Shown piece by piece: positions 34,995 through 43,109 of a DNA stretch of 44,272 nucleotides. Made by a program: the position numbers and the translations under genes. The stretch is from Halochromatium glycolicum (GTDB taxonomy: Bacteria; Pseudomonadota; Gammaproteobacteria; Chromatiales; Chromatiaceae), in contig NZ_NRSJ01000046.1 in assembly GCF_016584085.1 (NCBI RefSeq), positions 1-44,272 of the forward strand, given 5' to 3'. Below the pieces are notes generated by a model. The model did no database searches. It was given only the letters and a program-made list of their open reading frames with translations, and was not told the origin of the DNA. Each line of letters opens with the position of its first letter. The first letter of the stretch is position 1.

Positions 34995-35780
34995 ATGCAA
35001 TACGACAGTCACCTCTATCAGATCTTGGCCCCGAACCCAGCGCTGGTAGCCTCACAGCTGGAACCGGACGCCTTCGCCAAGCACTACACGGCCGGGTCGC
35101 TTCGCTACTACGCCGGCAAGGTGGTCTTCGCCGAGATCGACGTCGACTACCGCCATCCGTACTTCAAGATCGATGAGGCGCTCGCGACGCTGAAGCCGCA
35201 CGATGACGGTCGACCGAAGGCGACGCGATTCATCTCCACCTATCGGGTGCTGGAGCACATCGAACTCGACGCCATCCAGCGCGTCATCCTGAGTACGCCG
35301 GAAGGTTACACCCTGGAGCTCCAGGCCACGCCCTATGACAAGACCCATGAAGAGGGGTTCTTGCGTATCTATGCCGAGATCGCGCCGCTGCGTATGCTGG
35401 TGATGTCGCGCATGGATTTTCCTGCGTTCGGCAAGTACATCACCGACCCGGAATTCCCGAAAGGCGCGCCGAAACAGTTCTATACCCAGATCGAGCTCGA
35501 CATCGAGCACTTCCTCGAGGAATTCGAGGCGCGTCCGGCGATGCATCCGCCGATCCCTGGGCTGCATCCGTCGAATCTGCGCGCGGCCATCATGGAGCTG
35601 CGCGCCGATCCGAATAAGCTCACCAAGGGGCTGAAGCTCGACAGCGCCTTCGAGACGATCCCTTACAAGAGCATCCGCCATGGGTTCATGTTCGCCTCGC
35701 AGGACAAGACCCGCTTCTTCCCGATGCCCTCGCGTTCGGAGATCGAGTCGACGAACTATCGCTTCTGGCGCGCCATGTGA
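34995..35780 (+). CDS. Uncharacterised 261-residue cytoplasmic protein
   Basis: I do not recognise the family. The protein has no signal peptide or membrane segment, and it is balanced and compact, with charged and aromatic content typical of a folded enzyme or binding protein (HYTAGSLRYYAGKVVFAEIDVDYRHPYFKID, LRIYAEIAPLRMLVMSRMDFPAF). It ends FPMPSRSEIESTNYRFWRAM. Strong GC3 codon bias supports it as a real gene. ATG 34995 is preceded by AGGGGATTAAGAG. It is divergent from bcsA and is followed 213 bases later by the pyrophosphatase gene on the same strand, probably as a separate unit. No function is assigned. Confidence 0.75.
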   Translation: MQYDSHLYQILAPNPALVASQLEPDAFAKHYTAGSLRYYAGKVVFAEIDVDYRHPYFKIDEALATLKPHDDGRPKATRFISTYRVLEHIELDAIQRVILSTPEGYTLELQATPYDKTHEEGFLRIYAEIAPLRMLVMSRMDFPAFGKYITDPEFPKGAPKQFYTQIELDIEHFLEEFEARPAMHPPIPGLHPSNLRAAIMELRADPNKLTKGLKLDSAFETIPYKSIRHGFMFASQDKTRFFPMPSRSEIESTNYRFWRAM

Positions 35781-35993
35781 CCCGATGGCACCCGATCGGG
35801 ACCTGCCACTCAGAGCAATACCGCCCGCCGATTTGGCTGTTTGCTCGAGGGCATCCCGAGCTGTCGGCTGTCCCTGCAGCCGGCGTTTGATTGTTCATTC
35901 CCAAGCCTTGGCGAGACGTCGAGACACCGGGTCGGTTCGACGTTTCCCAATACAACAAACACTGATTCGAGCGACACGGGGAGTCATCAACCC

Positions 35994-38024
35994 ATGAGCC
36001 TGAATGCTCTATTGCCCTATATACCACTGATTTTCGGGGTCCTCGGCTTGGCGACAGCCTATGTCGTCTATCGTGCGGTCAACGCGTACCCCGGCGGCGA
36101 AGGCAAGGTCGCCGCCATCGGCGACGCCATCCACCTCGGCGCGATGGTCTTCATGCGGCGGGAATACTCGATGCTCGGCATCTTCGCCGCCGTGCTGCTG
36201 GTGGTGCTGTACATCTTCCTCGGCTGGAAGACTGCGCTGGCCTTCCTGGTCGGCGCCGTCGCTTCGGCACTTGCCGGCTTCATCGGCATGAGCACCGCCA
36301 CCCGGGCAAATGTGCGCACGACGGTTGCGGCCCATACCAAGGGGCCAGCCCAGGCGCTCTCGGTCGCCTTCTTTGGCGGCTCCATCATGGGTCTAGCGGT
36401 CGCCTCGCTCGGGCTGCTCGGCCTTGGCAGCCTCTACTTGCTGTTCGGCGGCGACCCGGAGACCGCGCATGCGATCCACGGCTTCGGCATGGGGGCCTCG
36501 AGCGTGGCGCTGTTCTCGCGTGTCGGCGGCGGCATCTACACCAAGAGCGCCGATGTCGGCGCCGACCTGGTCGGCAAGGTCGAGGCCGGCATCCCAGAGG
36601 ACGATCCGCGTAATCCGGGCGTGATCGCCGACAACGTCGGCGACAACGTCGGCGATGTCGCCGGCATGGGCTCGGACATCTTCGAGTCCTACTGCGGCTC
36701 GATGATCGCCACGATTGCGATCGCTTCGACGCTGGCCGTGGACATCATGGACCCGCTCGGTGAACGTCAAGCGCTGATGTTCCTGCCGCTCGGACTGGCC
36801 TCGGCCGGCCTGCTGTGCTCGATCATCGGTATCGGGCTGGTGCGGATCTTCTCCAACCAGTCGCCCGAGCGGGCGTTGCGTATCGGCACCATCAGTGCGA
36901 GCGTCATTTTCATCGCGGCGGCCTACTTCGTCATCGTTGGCACCGGCGTCGCGAGCGCGGTCTGGGGGGCAGTGCTGGTCGGCGCCCTCGGCGGCATCAT
37001 CATCGGGCTGGTGACCGAGTACTACACCTCGTCCAAGCCGGTGGAGCACATCGCGATGGCCGGTGAGACCGGCCCGGCGACGGTCATCATCACCGGCTTC
37101 GCCGTCGGCATGCGTTCGGTGATCGTGCCACTGCTCACGATCAGCGTCATCATCCTGGTCTCGAACTGGCTGGCGGGCCTCTATGGCGTCGGCATCGCGG
37201 CGGTGGGCATGCTCGCGACCGTCGGCATCACCATGGCCATCGACGCCTACGGGCCAGTAGCCGACAACGCCGGCGGCATCGCCGAGATGGCCGGCCTCGG
37301 GGTCGAGACGCGCCGCATCACCGACTCGCTCGATGAGCTCGGCAACACCACCGCAGCGATCGGCAAGGGCTTCGCGATCGGTGCCGCGGCGCTGGCGGCC
37401 TTGGCGATCATCACCGCCTACATCGAGAGCGTGGCCCTGCATGTGCCCGATTTCGAGCTGCTGCTGAGCGACCCGCTGGTGATCGTCGGGCTGTTCCTGG
37501 GCGGTATTCTGCCGTTTGCGATCGCGGCCATCACGATGACCGCGGTTGGCGATGCCGCCTTCGAGATGATCAACGAGATCCGCCGCCAGTTCCGCGAGAT
37601 CACCGGACTGCTCGAGGGCAATGCCGAGCCGGATACCGCGCGCTGCGTCGACATCGCCACCACCGCGGCGCTGAAGAAGATGGTGCTGCCCGGCGTTATC
37701 GCGATCGCCGCGCCCTGGGTGGTCGGCTTTGTGCTGGGGCCGGCCGCGCTCGGCGGCATGCTCGGCGGCGCGCTGCTCGGCTGCGTGCTGCTGGCGCTGA
37801 CGATGGCCAATGCCGGTGGCGCCTGGGACAACGCCAAGAAGCTGGTCGAGAAGGGCGAGCATGGCGGCAAGGGCTCGGATACCCACAAGGCGACGGTGGT
37901 CGGCGATACCGTCGGCGACCCCTTCAAGGACACCTCAGGGCCGTCGATGAACATCCTGATCAACGTGATGGCGATCGTCAGCCTGGTCATCGCGCCGCTG
38001 CTTGGCAACAGCCTGCTCGGCTGA
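35994..38024 (+). CDS. hppA: Membrane-bound (V-type) ion-pumping pyrophosphatase
   Basis: The 676-residue integral membrane protein hydrolyses PPi and pumps H+ (or Na+) across the membrane. The signature DVGADLVGK starts at residue 187, followed by the acidic substrate motif EDDPRNPGVIADNVGDNVGDVAG; a second acidic cluster appears near the C-terminus (GDTVGDPFKDTSGPSMN). About 16 hydrophobic segments are expected and visible. The motif GNTTAA (Ala454) marks the K+-dependent subfamily; K+-independent enzymes have Lys there. Whether H+ or Na+ is pumped cannot be read with confidence. ATG 35994 has GGGGAG eleven bases upstream; earlier in-frame codons lack family similarity. Such pumps are common in phototrophs such as Rhodospirillum. 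Confidence 0.96.
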   Translation: MSLNALLPYIPLIFGVLGLATAYVVYRAVNAYPGGEGKVAAIGDAIHLGAMVFMRREYSMLGIFAAVLLVVLYIFLGWKTALAFLVGAVASALAGFIGMSTATRANVRTTVAAHTKGPAQALSVAFFGGSIMGLAVASLGLLGLGSLYLLFGGDPETAHAIHGFGMGASSVALFSRVGGGIYTKSADVGADLVGKVEAGIPEDDPRNPGVIADNVGDNVGDVAGMGSDIFESYCGSMIATIAIASTLAVDIMDPLGERQALMFLPLGLASAGLLCSIIGIGLVRIFSNQSPERALRIGTISASVIFIAAAYFVIVGTGVASAVWGAVLVGALGGIIIGLVTEYYTSSKPVEHIAMAGETGPATVIITGFAVGMRSVIVPLLTISVIILVSNWLAGLYGVGIAAVGMLATVGITMAIDAYGPVADNAGGIAEMAGLGVETRRITDSLDELGNTTAAIGKGFAIGAAALAALAIITAYIESVALHVPDFELLLSDPLVIVGLFLGGILPFAIAAITMTAVGDAAFEMINEIRRQFREITGLLEGNAEPDTARCVDIATTAALKKMVLPGVIAIAAPWVVGFVLGPAALGGMLGGALLGCVLLALTMANAGGAWDNAKKLVEKGEHGGKGSDTHKATVVGDTVGDPFKDTSGPSMNILINVMAIVSLVIAPLLGNSLLG

Positions 38025-38049
38025 TCCGTCCAGCCTATCGGTCTGGTGC

Positions 38050-38075
38050 CCCCGCGGCGGTTAACCGCCGCGGGG
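38050..38075. terminator. Perfect 26-base palindrome after hppA
   Basis: The arms CCCGCGGCGGTT and its exact complement meet at 38062/38063, 25 bases after the hppA stop. The stem is very stable; no T tract follows, so it may stabilise the message 3' end instead of terminating. Confidence 0.55.
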
Positions 38076-38243
38076 AGTCACTTCGACGCCCATTACAATC
38101 CCCGCACATATCGAATCCGTCGCTGGCTGGAAGACCGCGCGTGTCCAGCGTCCGGTGCCGATCCTGGGCCGTCTCGACAGCATCGAAACCGGTATTCGCC
38201 TCGTCAATCGGGCATTGCGGGAGGTGCGGGATGAAGTCGCTGG

Positions 38244-38329
38244 CTAAGAGGTCCTATCGAAACAGCCGCTCGACTCGCGCAACCTCCTGATCTATCGGGC
38301 TAAGGGAGGCATTCTGTTAGGGCTTCTAA
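38244..38329. mobile_element. MITE-like element, copy 3
   Basis: Left end 38244-38266 (CTAAGAGGTCCTATCG...) is the imperfect inverse of the right end 38308-38329 (GGCATTCTGTTAGGGCTTCT then AA). The interior CTGATCTAT is shared with copy 1 (inverted) and, less exactly, copy 2. It overlaps the stop codon of the possible gene remnant. Confidence 0.6.
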
Positions 38330-38416
38330 ACACTGCATTGCAGCCGATCTCGGGAGTCGGGCGCCCCAAAATCCTTATTTTTTGTAAGTAACTGTTTATA
38401 TGAGCTAAAACGGGTC

Positions 38417-38430
38417 TTGACCGCGGTCAA
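38417..38430. promoter_or_regulatory. Fnr/Dnr/HcpR-type operator upstream of hcp
   Basis: TTGAC-CGCG-GTCAA is a perfect palindrome with the 5-4-5 spacing of Crp/Fnr-family sites; one more base pair on each side (C/G) also matches. It lies 88 bases before the hcp ATG. Fnr and Dnr prefer TTGAT-N4-ATCAA; the TTGAC form is reported for HcpR-type regulators. The Dnr-like protein encoded at 23658 is the obvious local candidate to bind it. Confidence 0.7.
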
Positions 38431-38518
38431 GTCGCGATCCCCGCTGAGTTGGAAGACTGTCCCTGCCGACACCGGCATTCCACCCTGAATCATCGTCAGC
38501 GTAGCGAGTCTTCCAACA

Positions 38519-40147
38519 ATGAGTATGTTCTGTTTCCAATGCGAAGAGGCCACCAAGGGCACCGGCTGCACCACCAAGGGCATCTGCGGCAAGACCGAGA
38601 GTGTCGCCGTGCTGCACGACCTGTTGGTCCATGTGCTCAAGGGGCTAGCGGTGGTCGCCGAGGAGGCCGAACGCCAGGGCAGGGCGGATGATACCGTCGG
38701 TCCCTTCATCTCGCAGGCGCTATTCGCGACCATCACCAACTCCAACTTCGACGCGGCGAGGATCGAGGCGCTGATCCAGTCCGCGCTCGCCAAGCGCGAT
38801 GCACTCAAGGTCGCGATTGGCTACAGCAGCGATCAGGATGCCGTCACCTGGCACGGCCCGGTGAGCACCTATGCCGCCAAGGGCGCCGAGGTCGGCGTGC
38901 TCTCGCAGCCCGATGAAGACCTGCGCTCATTGCGCGAACTGCTGATCTACGGCGTCAAGGGCATGGCGGCCTACACCGACCACGCCGCCATTCTCGGCCT
39001 CGAGAAGCCCGAGATCTATGCCTTCATGATCAAGGCCCTGGCCGCGACGACTCGCGAGCTGAACCTCGACGCGATGACGGCGCTGGTGATGGAATGCGGC
39101 GAGAAGGGCGTGACCGCGATGGCCCTCCTCGATCAGGCGAACACCGCCGCCTACGGCCACCCCGAGATCACCCAGGTCAAGCTCGGCGTCGGCCAGAATC
39201 CCGGCATCCTGATCTCCGGCCACGACCTCAAGGACCTCGAGGACCTGCTCGAGCAGACTGCCGGCACCGGCGTCGATGTCTACACCCACAGCGAGATGCT
39301 GCCGGCGCATGCCTACCCGGCGTTCAAGCGCTACCCGCACTTCGTCGGCAACTACGGCAACGCCTGGTGGCAGCAGGACAAGGAGTTCGCCGCCTTCAAC
39401 GGCCCGATCCTGATGACCACTAACTGCATCACGCCGGTCAAGAGCGCCTATCGGGATCGGATCTATACCACCGGCATGACCGGCTGGCCCGGCATCCAGC
39501 ACATTCCGGATCGACCCGAGGGCGGCGCCAAGGACTTCTCGGCGCTCATCGAACAGGCCAAGCGCTGCGACCCGCCGACCGAGCTGGAGCAGGGCGAGCT
39601 CACGACCGGCTTCGCCCATGCCCAGGTCATGGCCCTGGCCGATCAGGTAGTCGACGCGGTCAAGACCGGCGCCATCAAGCGCTTTGTCGTGATGGGCGGC
39701 TGCGATGGTCGGCACAAGGAGCGCAGTTACTTCACCGAGGTCGCCCAGGCGCTGCCGCAGGACGCGGTGATCCTGACCGCCGGCTGCGCCAAGTACCGCT
39801 ACAACAAGCTGGAGCTGGGCGAGATCGGCGGCATTCCGCGGCTGCTCGACGCCGGCCAGTGCAACGACTCCTATTCGCTGGCCTATATCGCGCTGAAGCT
39901 GAAGGAGGTGTTCGGGCTCGACGACATCAACGAGCTGCCGATCTCCTACGACATCGCTTGGTACGAGCAGAAGGCGATCATCGTGCTGCTGGCGCTGCTG
40001 CATCTGGGTGTGAAGCACATCCGGCTCGGTCCGACATTGCCGGCCTTCCTGTCGCCGAACGTGGCCAAGGTCCTGATCGAGCAGTTCGACATCAAGCCGA
40101 TCGGCGATGTCCAGCAAGACGTCGCGGCGATGATGGCCGCGGCCTGA
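38519..40147 (+). CDS. hcp: Hybrid cluster protein, class I (hydroxylamine reductase / NO-stress)
   Basis: The 542-residue cytoplasmic protein has the N-terminal cluster motif Cys5-x2-Cys8-x8-Cys17-x5-Cys23, the class I form with a [4Fe-4S] cluster known from Desulfovibrio; the E. coli class II form has different spacing. All seven ligands of the hybrid 4Fe-2S-2O cluster are present: His235 (GHDLKD), Glu259 (HSEML), Cys303 (TTNCITP), Cys395 (GGCDGR), Cys423 (TAGCAK), Cys448 (AGQCND) and Glu483 (YEQKA). Hcp is reported to reduce hydroxylamine and NO and to mediate protein S-nitrosylation. An Fnr/HcpR-type palindrome lies upstream (38417-38430). No hcr reductase gene follows, as is usual for class I. 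Confidence 0.97.
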   Translation: MSMFCFQCEEATKGTGCTTKGICGKTESVAVLHDLLVHVLKGLAVVAEEAERQGRADDTVGPFISQALFATITNSNFDAARIEALIQSALAKRDALKVAIGYSSDQDAVTWHGPVSTYAAKGAEVGVLSQPDEDLRSLRELLIYGVKGMAAYTDHAAILGLEKPEIYAFMIKALAATTRELNLDAMTALVMECGEKGVTAMALLDQANTAAYGHPEITQVKLGVGQNPGILISGHDLKDLEDLLEQTAGTGVDVYTHSEMLPAHAYPAFKRYPHFVGNYGNAWWQQDKEFAAFNGPILMTTNCITPVKSAYRDRIYTTGMTGWPGIQHIPDRPEGGAKDFSALIEQAKRCDPPTELEQGELTTGFAHAQVMALADQVVDAVKTGAIKRFVVMGGCDGRHKERSYFTEVAQALPQDAVILTAGCAKYRYNKLELGEIGGIPRLLDAGQCNDSYSLAYIALKLKEVFGLDDINELPISYDIAWYEQKAIIVLLALLHLGVKHIRLGPTLPAFLSPNVAKVLIEQFDIKPIGDVQQDVAAMMAAA

Positions 40148-40488
40148 TCCGCTCGGCCCAGGCTGCTCGGCCCGACCCCGCCCGACCCCGCCCGACCGGT
40201 CCGGGCGGCGTGGCGGCTGAAACCATTCGCTGCCGGTCGTGCTCCGTCCTCAATGCCAGAACACTGGATGCCGGCGTCCACCGACCAGATTATTGAGCCG
40301 ATCATGGCCGGGATCGGCAAGAATGATCCTAGCCAACGGCGCACCTGTTTCTTGCTGTAGCGGGTCGCGGCCTCAGCGTCACCGGTCGGCGGGCTCAGTG
40401 CGTGCCGGCGGCTGAGAAGGTGCCGCTGCTCTAGACTGGTCGCCTCTGAACGACTGGGCGTCCGATCCGGTCTATGGGAGTGTTGATG
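40148..40488. other. 341-base intergenic region downstream of hcp
   Basis: It holds short GACCCCGCCC direct repeats and a hairpin just after hcp. The middle (40250-40440) contains no credible gene on either strand; an open minus-strand frame there runs antisense into flanking genes and is rejected. Confidence 0.5.
40188..40208 (+). terminator. Hairpin after hcp
   Basis: CCGCCCGACC pairs with GGTCCGGGCGG with one bulged base, 40 bases after the hcp stop. No T tract. Confidence 0.4.
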
Positions 40489-41022
40489 ATGGCGTCTGCG
40501 GACGATCGCGAATCCGGCTGGACCGACGAAGGCGGGCTTTGGCCCTCGGCCGATTATCCTGTTCAGGTCGAGCGCCTGCGCGCGGCGATCGGTGAGCGCA
40601 TCTACCTCGCCGAGCTGCGCGAGACCGACATCCAGCTTGGGGTGCAGGTGACGGATCGCGCCTATGAACTGCTCGGGGTGATCGATTTCCCGCGCCCGGA
40701 CCCGGCACGCGGGCTGGCGCCGCATCTGATCCTGCTCGACGATGGACGGGGAGTGAACCTCGGGCGTATCGCCCGCATCAGCCGGCGCCCCTTCCAACCC
40801 GCCGCTGACGAGGTGCTCTACCTCGACCGCCCGGCCGATCAGACGCTGCTGTTCGCCGATCGACGCCTCTCACCGCGCTTCATCGCTGAGCGCGCTCAGG
40901 CCGCACTCGGGCAGGTGCTCGGGCGGTCAGCGCCGCTGCCGCAATCCCGGCTCGAGCCGGCGCAGCGGGGCGCATCATCAGCCGCCGGTGCCGACGGATG
41001 GTCTTCCGAGAACGATGGGTAG
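40489..41022 (+). CDS. Uncharacterised 177-residue protein downstream of hcp
   Basis: The family is not recognised. I choose ATG 40489, eight bases after GGAG; ATGs at 40474 and 40486 are alternatives. The sequence is soluble, without signal peptide, and acidic at the start. It contains YPVQVERLRAAIGERIYLAEL, then HLILLDDGRGVNLGRIARISRRPF, and ends in a disordered Ser/Ala/Gly tail. Codon bias is native. It lies between hcp and a dead NarL-type regulator gene, all on the same strand, so an N-oxide-related role is possible from context only. Confidence 0.65.
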   Translation: MASADDRESGWTDEGGLWPSADYPVQVERLRAAIGERIYLAELRETDIQLGVQVTDRAYELLGVIDFPRPDPARGLAPHLILLDDGRGVNLGRIARISRRPFQPAADEVLYLDRPADQTLLFADRRLSPRFIAERAQAALGQVLGRSAPLPQSRLEPAQRGASSAAGADGWSSENDG

Positions 41023-41048
41023 TGAGCCGGCGCGGCGAGCGATGCGCC

Positions 41049-41390
41049 GGTGCCGACGGCCACCTGCTCAAGGACATGTAGCCCGAGGACATCCTCGTGC
41101 GGCCGCAGGAGGCGATGCAGGGACGTCTGGTGATCAGTCCCCGGCTCACCGAACTGCTGGCCTGCGCTGCGTGAGCAGCCCGACCCGACCAGTCCCGACC
41201 CGGCCTCACCGCCCGCGGGCGCGAGCCCCTGGAGCTGATCGCCGAGGGCCTGAACAACAAGCTCATCGCCCGCGAGCTCGAGCGCGCGATCGGGACCGTG
41301 AAGGCGCATGTCAAGCACCTGCTGCAGAAGCTCGGCCTGCACAACCGCGTCGAGGCGAATGCCGTAAACGGCTTGCCTTTGAGCTTATAG
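41049..41390 (+). pseudogene. NarL-type response regulator remnant
   Basis: One frame reads GADGHLLKDM, stop, PEDILVRPQEAMQGRLVISPRLTELLACAA, stop, then LTARGREPLELIAEGLNNK and LIARELERAIGTVKAHVKHLL-type sequence ending QKLGLHNRVEANA. E. coli NarL has DGYLLKDMEPEDLL at the same place and a matching GerE helix-turn-helix (TVKVHVKHMLKK...SRVEAA). Two in-frame stops (41079-41081 and 41172-41174) and loss of most of the receiver domain show it is dead. The IS4-type element begins nine bases after its stop. The cognate nitrate/nitrite sensor is not visible. Confidence 0.85.
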
Positions 41391-41399
41391 GCTGTGATA

Positions 41400-42873
41400 A
41401 CCAGCCCTTTAAAGGTCGCCCTAACACGTTGTAAATTCTAGGCATCTTCTGGCAGCCCTGGAGTTGATGCGCGAATGTTTGACGGTGTTCTGGAGCGTTT
41501 TGCCGAGCGCGCGCCGGCGAGCGTGATGGTGCGCGGCCTGCTGGAGCGGCTGCTCAACGCCGAGCGGCTCGAGCGCTGGTTCGAGTCGGCGTCCGGGGCG
41601 CAGTCCACCCGCCCGATCCTGTTCTCCTCGCTGGTCGGGCTGATGCTGCAGGTCATCTGCCGGGTGCAGGCCAACGTCAATGCCGCCTATCGGGAGGCGT
41701 CGATCGCCGCCTCGATCGCGGCCGTCTGTAACAGCTCAAGGGGGACAAGCTCAAGGGGGTGGAGGTGTCGACCGCGCAAGTGCTGGTGCGCTTGAGCGCC
41801 CAGGATGCCGCTGAGCTGATCGATGCGCTCGGCGGTGCCCGGGCCGAGCGCCTGCCGGGCTATCGCATCCTGTACCTTGACGGCAACTGTTTGGCCGCCA
41901 GCGAACGGCGGCTCAAGCCGTTGCGCGACAGTGCCGCGGCGCCCTTGCCGGGCAAGTCGCTGGTGGTCTTCGATGACGCCCGGGGCCTGCTCAGCGATGT
42001 CTTCCCATGCGCCGATGGCCATGCCCAGGAGCGCAGCCTGCTCGATGACGTCGCCGAGACGGTGCAGGCCAACGACCTGTGGATCGCCGATCGCAACTTC
42101 TGTGTGACCGCCTTCTTGGCCGCCATCGCGCGCCGTCAGGCCGCCTTCCTCATCCGCCATCACACGGGGCTCCATATCAAGCCGCTCAGTGCCCTGCAAC
42201 CGGCCGGCACCGGGGCGGATGGGCCGGTGTTCGAGCAGGCCGTGCAGGTCACCGATGCCGAGGGGCACACCTGGACCTGGCGGCGCATCGTGCTCGAACT
42301 CGAGCGTCCCACTCGCAACGGCGATCAGCAACTGATCGTCTTGACCAACCTGCCAGCGGAACAGGCCGATGCGGCCACGGTGGCCGAGCTCGACCGCAGC
42401 CGCTGGACCATCGAGACGGCGTTTCAAAAGCTTGAGGGGCATCTCCACTCCGAGCTCAATACCCTGGGCTATCCACAAGCCGCCCTGTTCGGCTTCTGCC
42501 TGGCCCTGGTGGCCTTCAACCTCGATGCGGTGGTGATGGCCGCGCTGCGCGCCGCCCATCCCGAGGTGAATGTCAACGAGACGGTCTCGGAGTATGACTT
42601 GGCCGGCGAGATCGCCCGCACCAGCGAGGGGCTCACCATCGCGGTCGAGGAGCAACACTGGCAGGTCTTTGCGCAGGCCGATCGCGCGCACTGTGCTGAC
42701 TTGCTGCTCGCGCTCGCTCAGCGCGTCAACCTCAAGAAGCTGCGTAAGAGTCCGCGCGGGCCGAAGAAACCTCCCACCCCGAGGACCAAGCACAAGGGCA
42801 AGCCGCATGTCTCCACGGCTAAACTCTTGGCTGGGCGTTAACACGGCTGGCGACCCACCTTTAAAGGGCTGGT
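41400..42873 (+). mobile_element. IS4-family-like insertion sequence, about 1.47 kb
   Basis: Perfect 17-base terminal inverted repeats, ACCAGCCCTTTAAAGGT at 41400-41416 and its complement at 42857-42873, enclose one transposase gene in two frames. Flanking bases (GCTGTGATA left, AGCGGACC right) show no obvious target duplication, so the insertion may be old or followed by rearrangement. Confidence 0.85.
41475..42841 (+). pseudogene. IS4-type DDE transposase, frameshifted
   Basis: The first part (41475 to about 41730) ends in sequence leading to AAVCN; the rest continues in another frame as QLKGDKLKGVEVSTAQVLVR, so a one-base loss near 41725-41735 splits the gene. The downstream part keeps a likely catalytic set: Asp in ILYLDGNCLA, Asp in LWIADRNF, and the Glu of the Y/W-R-E-K signature SRWTIETAFQKLEGHL. 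There is no obvious slippery heptamer, so a disabling mutation is more likely than programmed frameshifting, though the latter is not excluded. A basic tail (KKLRKSPRGPKKPPTPRTKHKGK) ends the protein. Confidence 0.85.
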
Positions 42874-42902
42874 AGCGGACCCGCATGCTAGGTGGTGTGG
42901 GG

Positions 42903-42925
42903 AGGGCGGGTTAAACACCCGCCCT
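42903..42925. terminator. Hairpin between IS element and toxin-antitoxin-like pair
   Basis: AGGGCGGGT (42903-42911) pairs perfectly with ACCCGCCCT (42917-42925) around a 5-base loop, 8 bases beyond the stop of the small minus-strand gene. No T tract. Confidence 0.5.
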
Positions 42926-42932
42926 TACCCGA

Positions 42933-43106
42933 TTAGCTGCCGGTTTTCGAAAGAAGTAAACGCGGATTAAGCTTAACGACCCTCCTGGATGACTTCGCTT
43001 GGCGTTCCCGCAATGCTTCACAAATACGATCAAGATCATGCCCGTACTTTGCAGCATGCTGTGCTCTGTAGCGCCTTATTTCTTCAACGATAGGATCTTC
43101 AGTCAT
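42933..43106 (-). CDS. Small 57-residue partner (antitoxin-like) of a PIN toxin
   Basis: Translation of the minus strand gives MTEDPIVEEIRRYRAQHAAK followed by YGHDLDRICEALRERQAKSS and a basic end with KLNPRLLLSKTGS. The MTEDPIVxEIRR...HAxxxxxDLDxI pattern is one I associate with the short protein that accompanies PIN-domain toxins in cyanobacteria and purple bacteria. It starts three bases after the PIN stop codon, with GGAG (in TTAGGAGCGTAAATC) as ribosome-binding site, so the two are one operon in toxin-first order. It contains no helix-turn-helix I can recognise. GC content is lower than the surrounding core genes, suggesting transfer. Confidence 0.75.
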   Translation of the reverse strand: MTEDPIVEEIRRYRAQHAAKYGHDLDRICEALRERQAKSSRRVVKLNPRLLLSKTGS

Positions 43107-43109
43107 GAT

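Larger units (their letters stand above)
38025..38518. other. 494-base region between hppA and hcp
   Basis: It holds a terminator-like palindrome (38050-38075), a stretch with coding-like composition in one frame but no start codon before 38155 (ending ALREVRDEVAG, stop at 38245-38247), a MITE-like element (38244-38329), an AT-rich tract (about 38369-38410) and a Fnr-type palindrome (38417-38430). The coding-like stretch may be the tail of a lost gene. Confidence 0.6.

Noticed and set aside
36393..37886. 497-codon minus-strand open frame opposite hppA
   Set aside because: It is antisense to the pyrophosphatase and has a His/Arg/Asp-rich shadow composition.
39946..40797. Minus-strand open frame spanning the hcp downstream spacer
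   Set aside because: It runs antisense through hcp and the 40489 gene; only the middle is free of genes and no domain is seen.
41391..42882. Target-site duplication for the IS4-type element
   Set aside because: Bases flanking the 17-base inverted repeats were compared for 4-9 base duplications and none matched.
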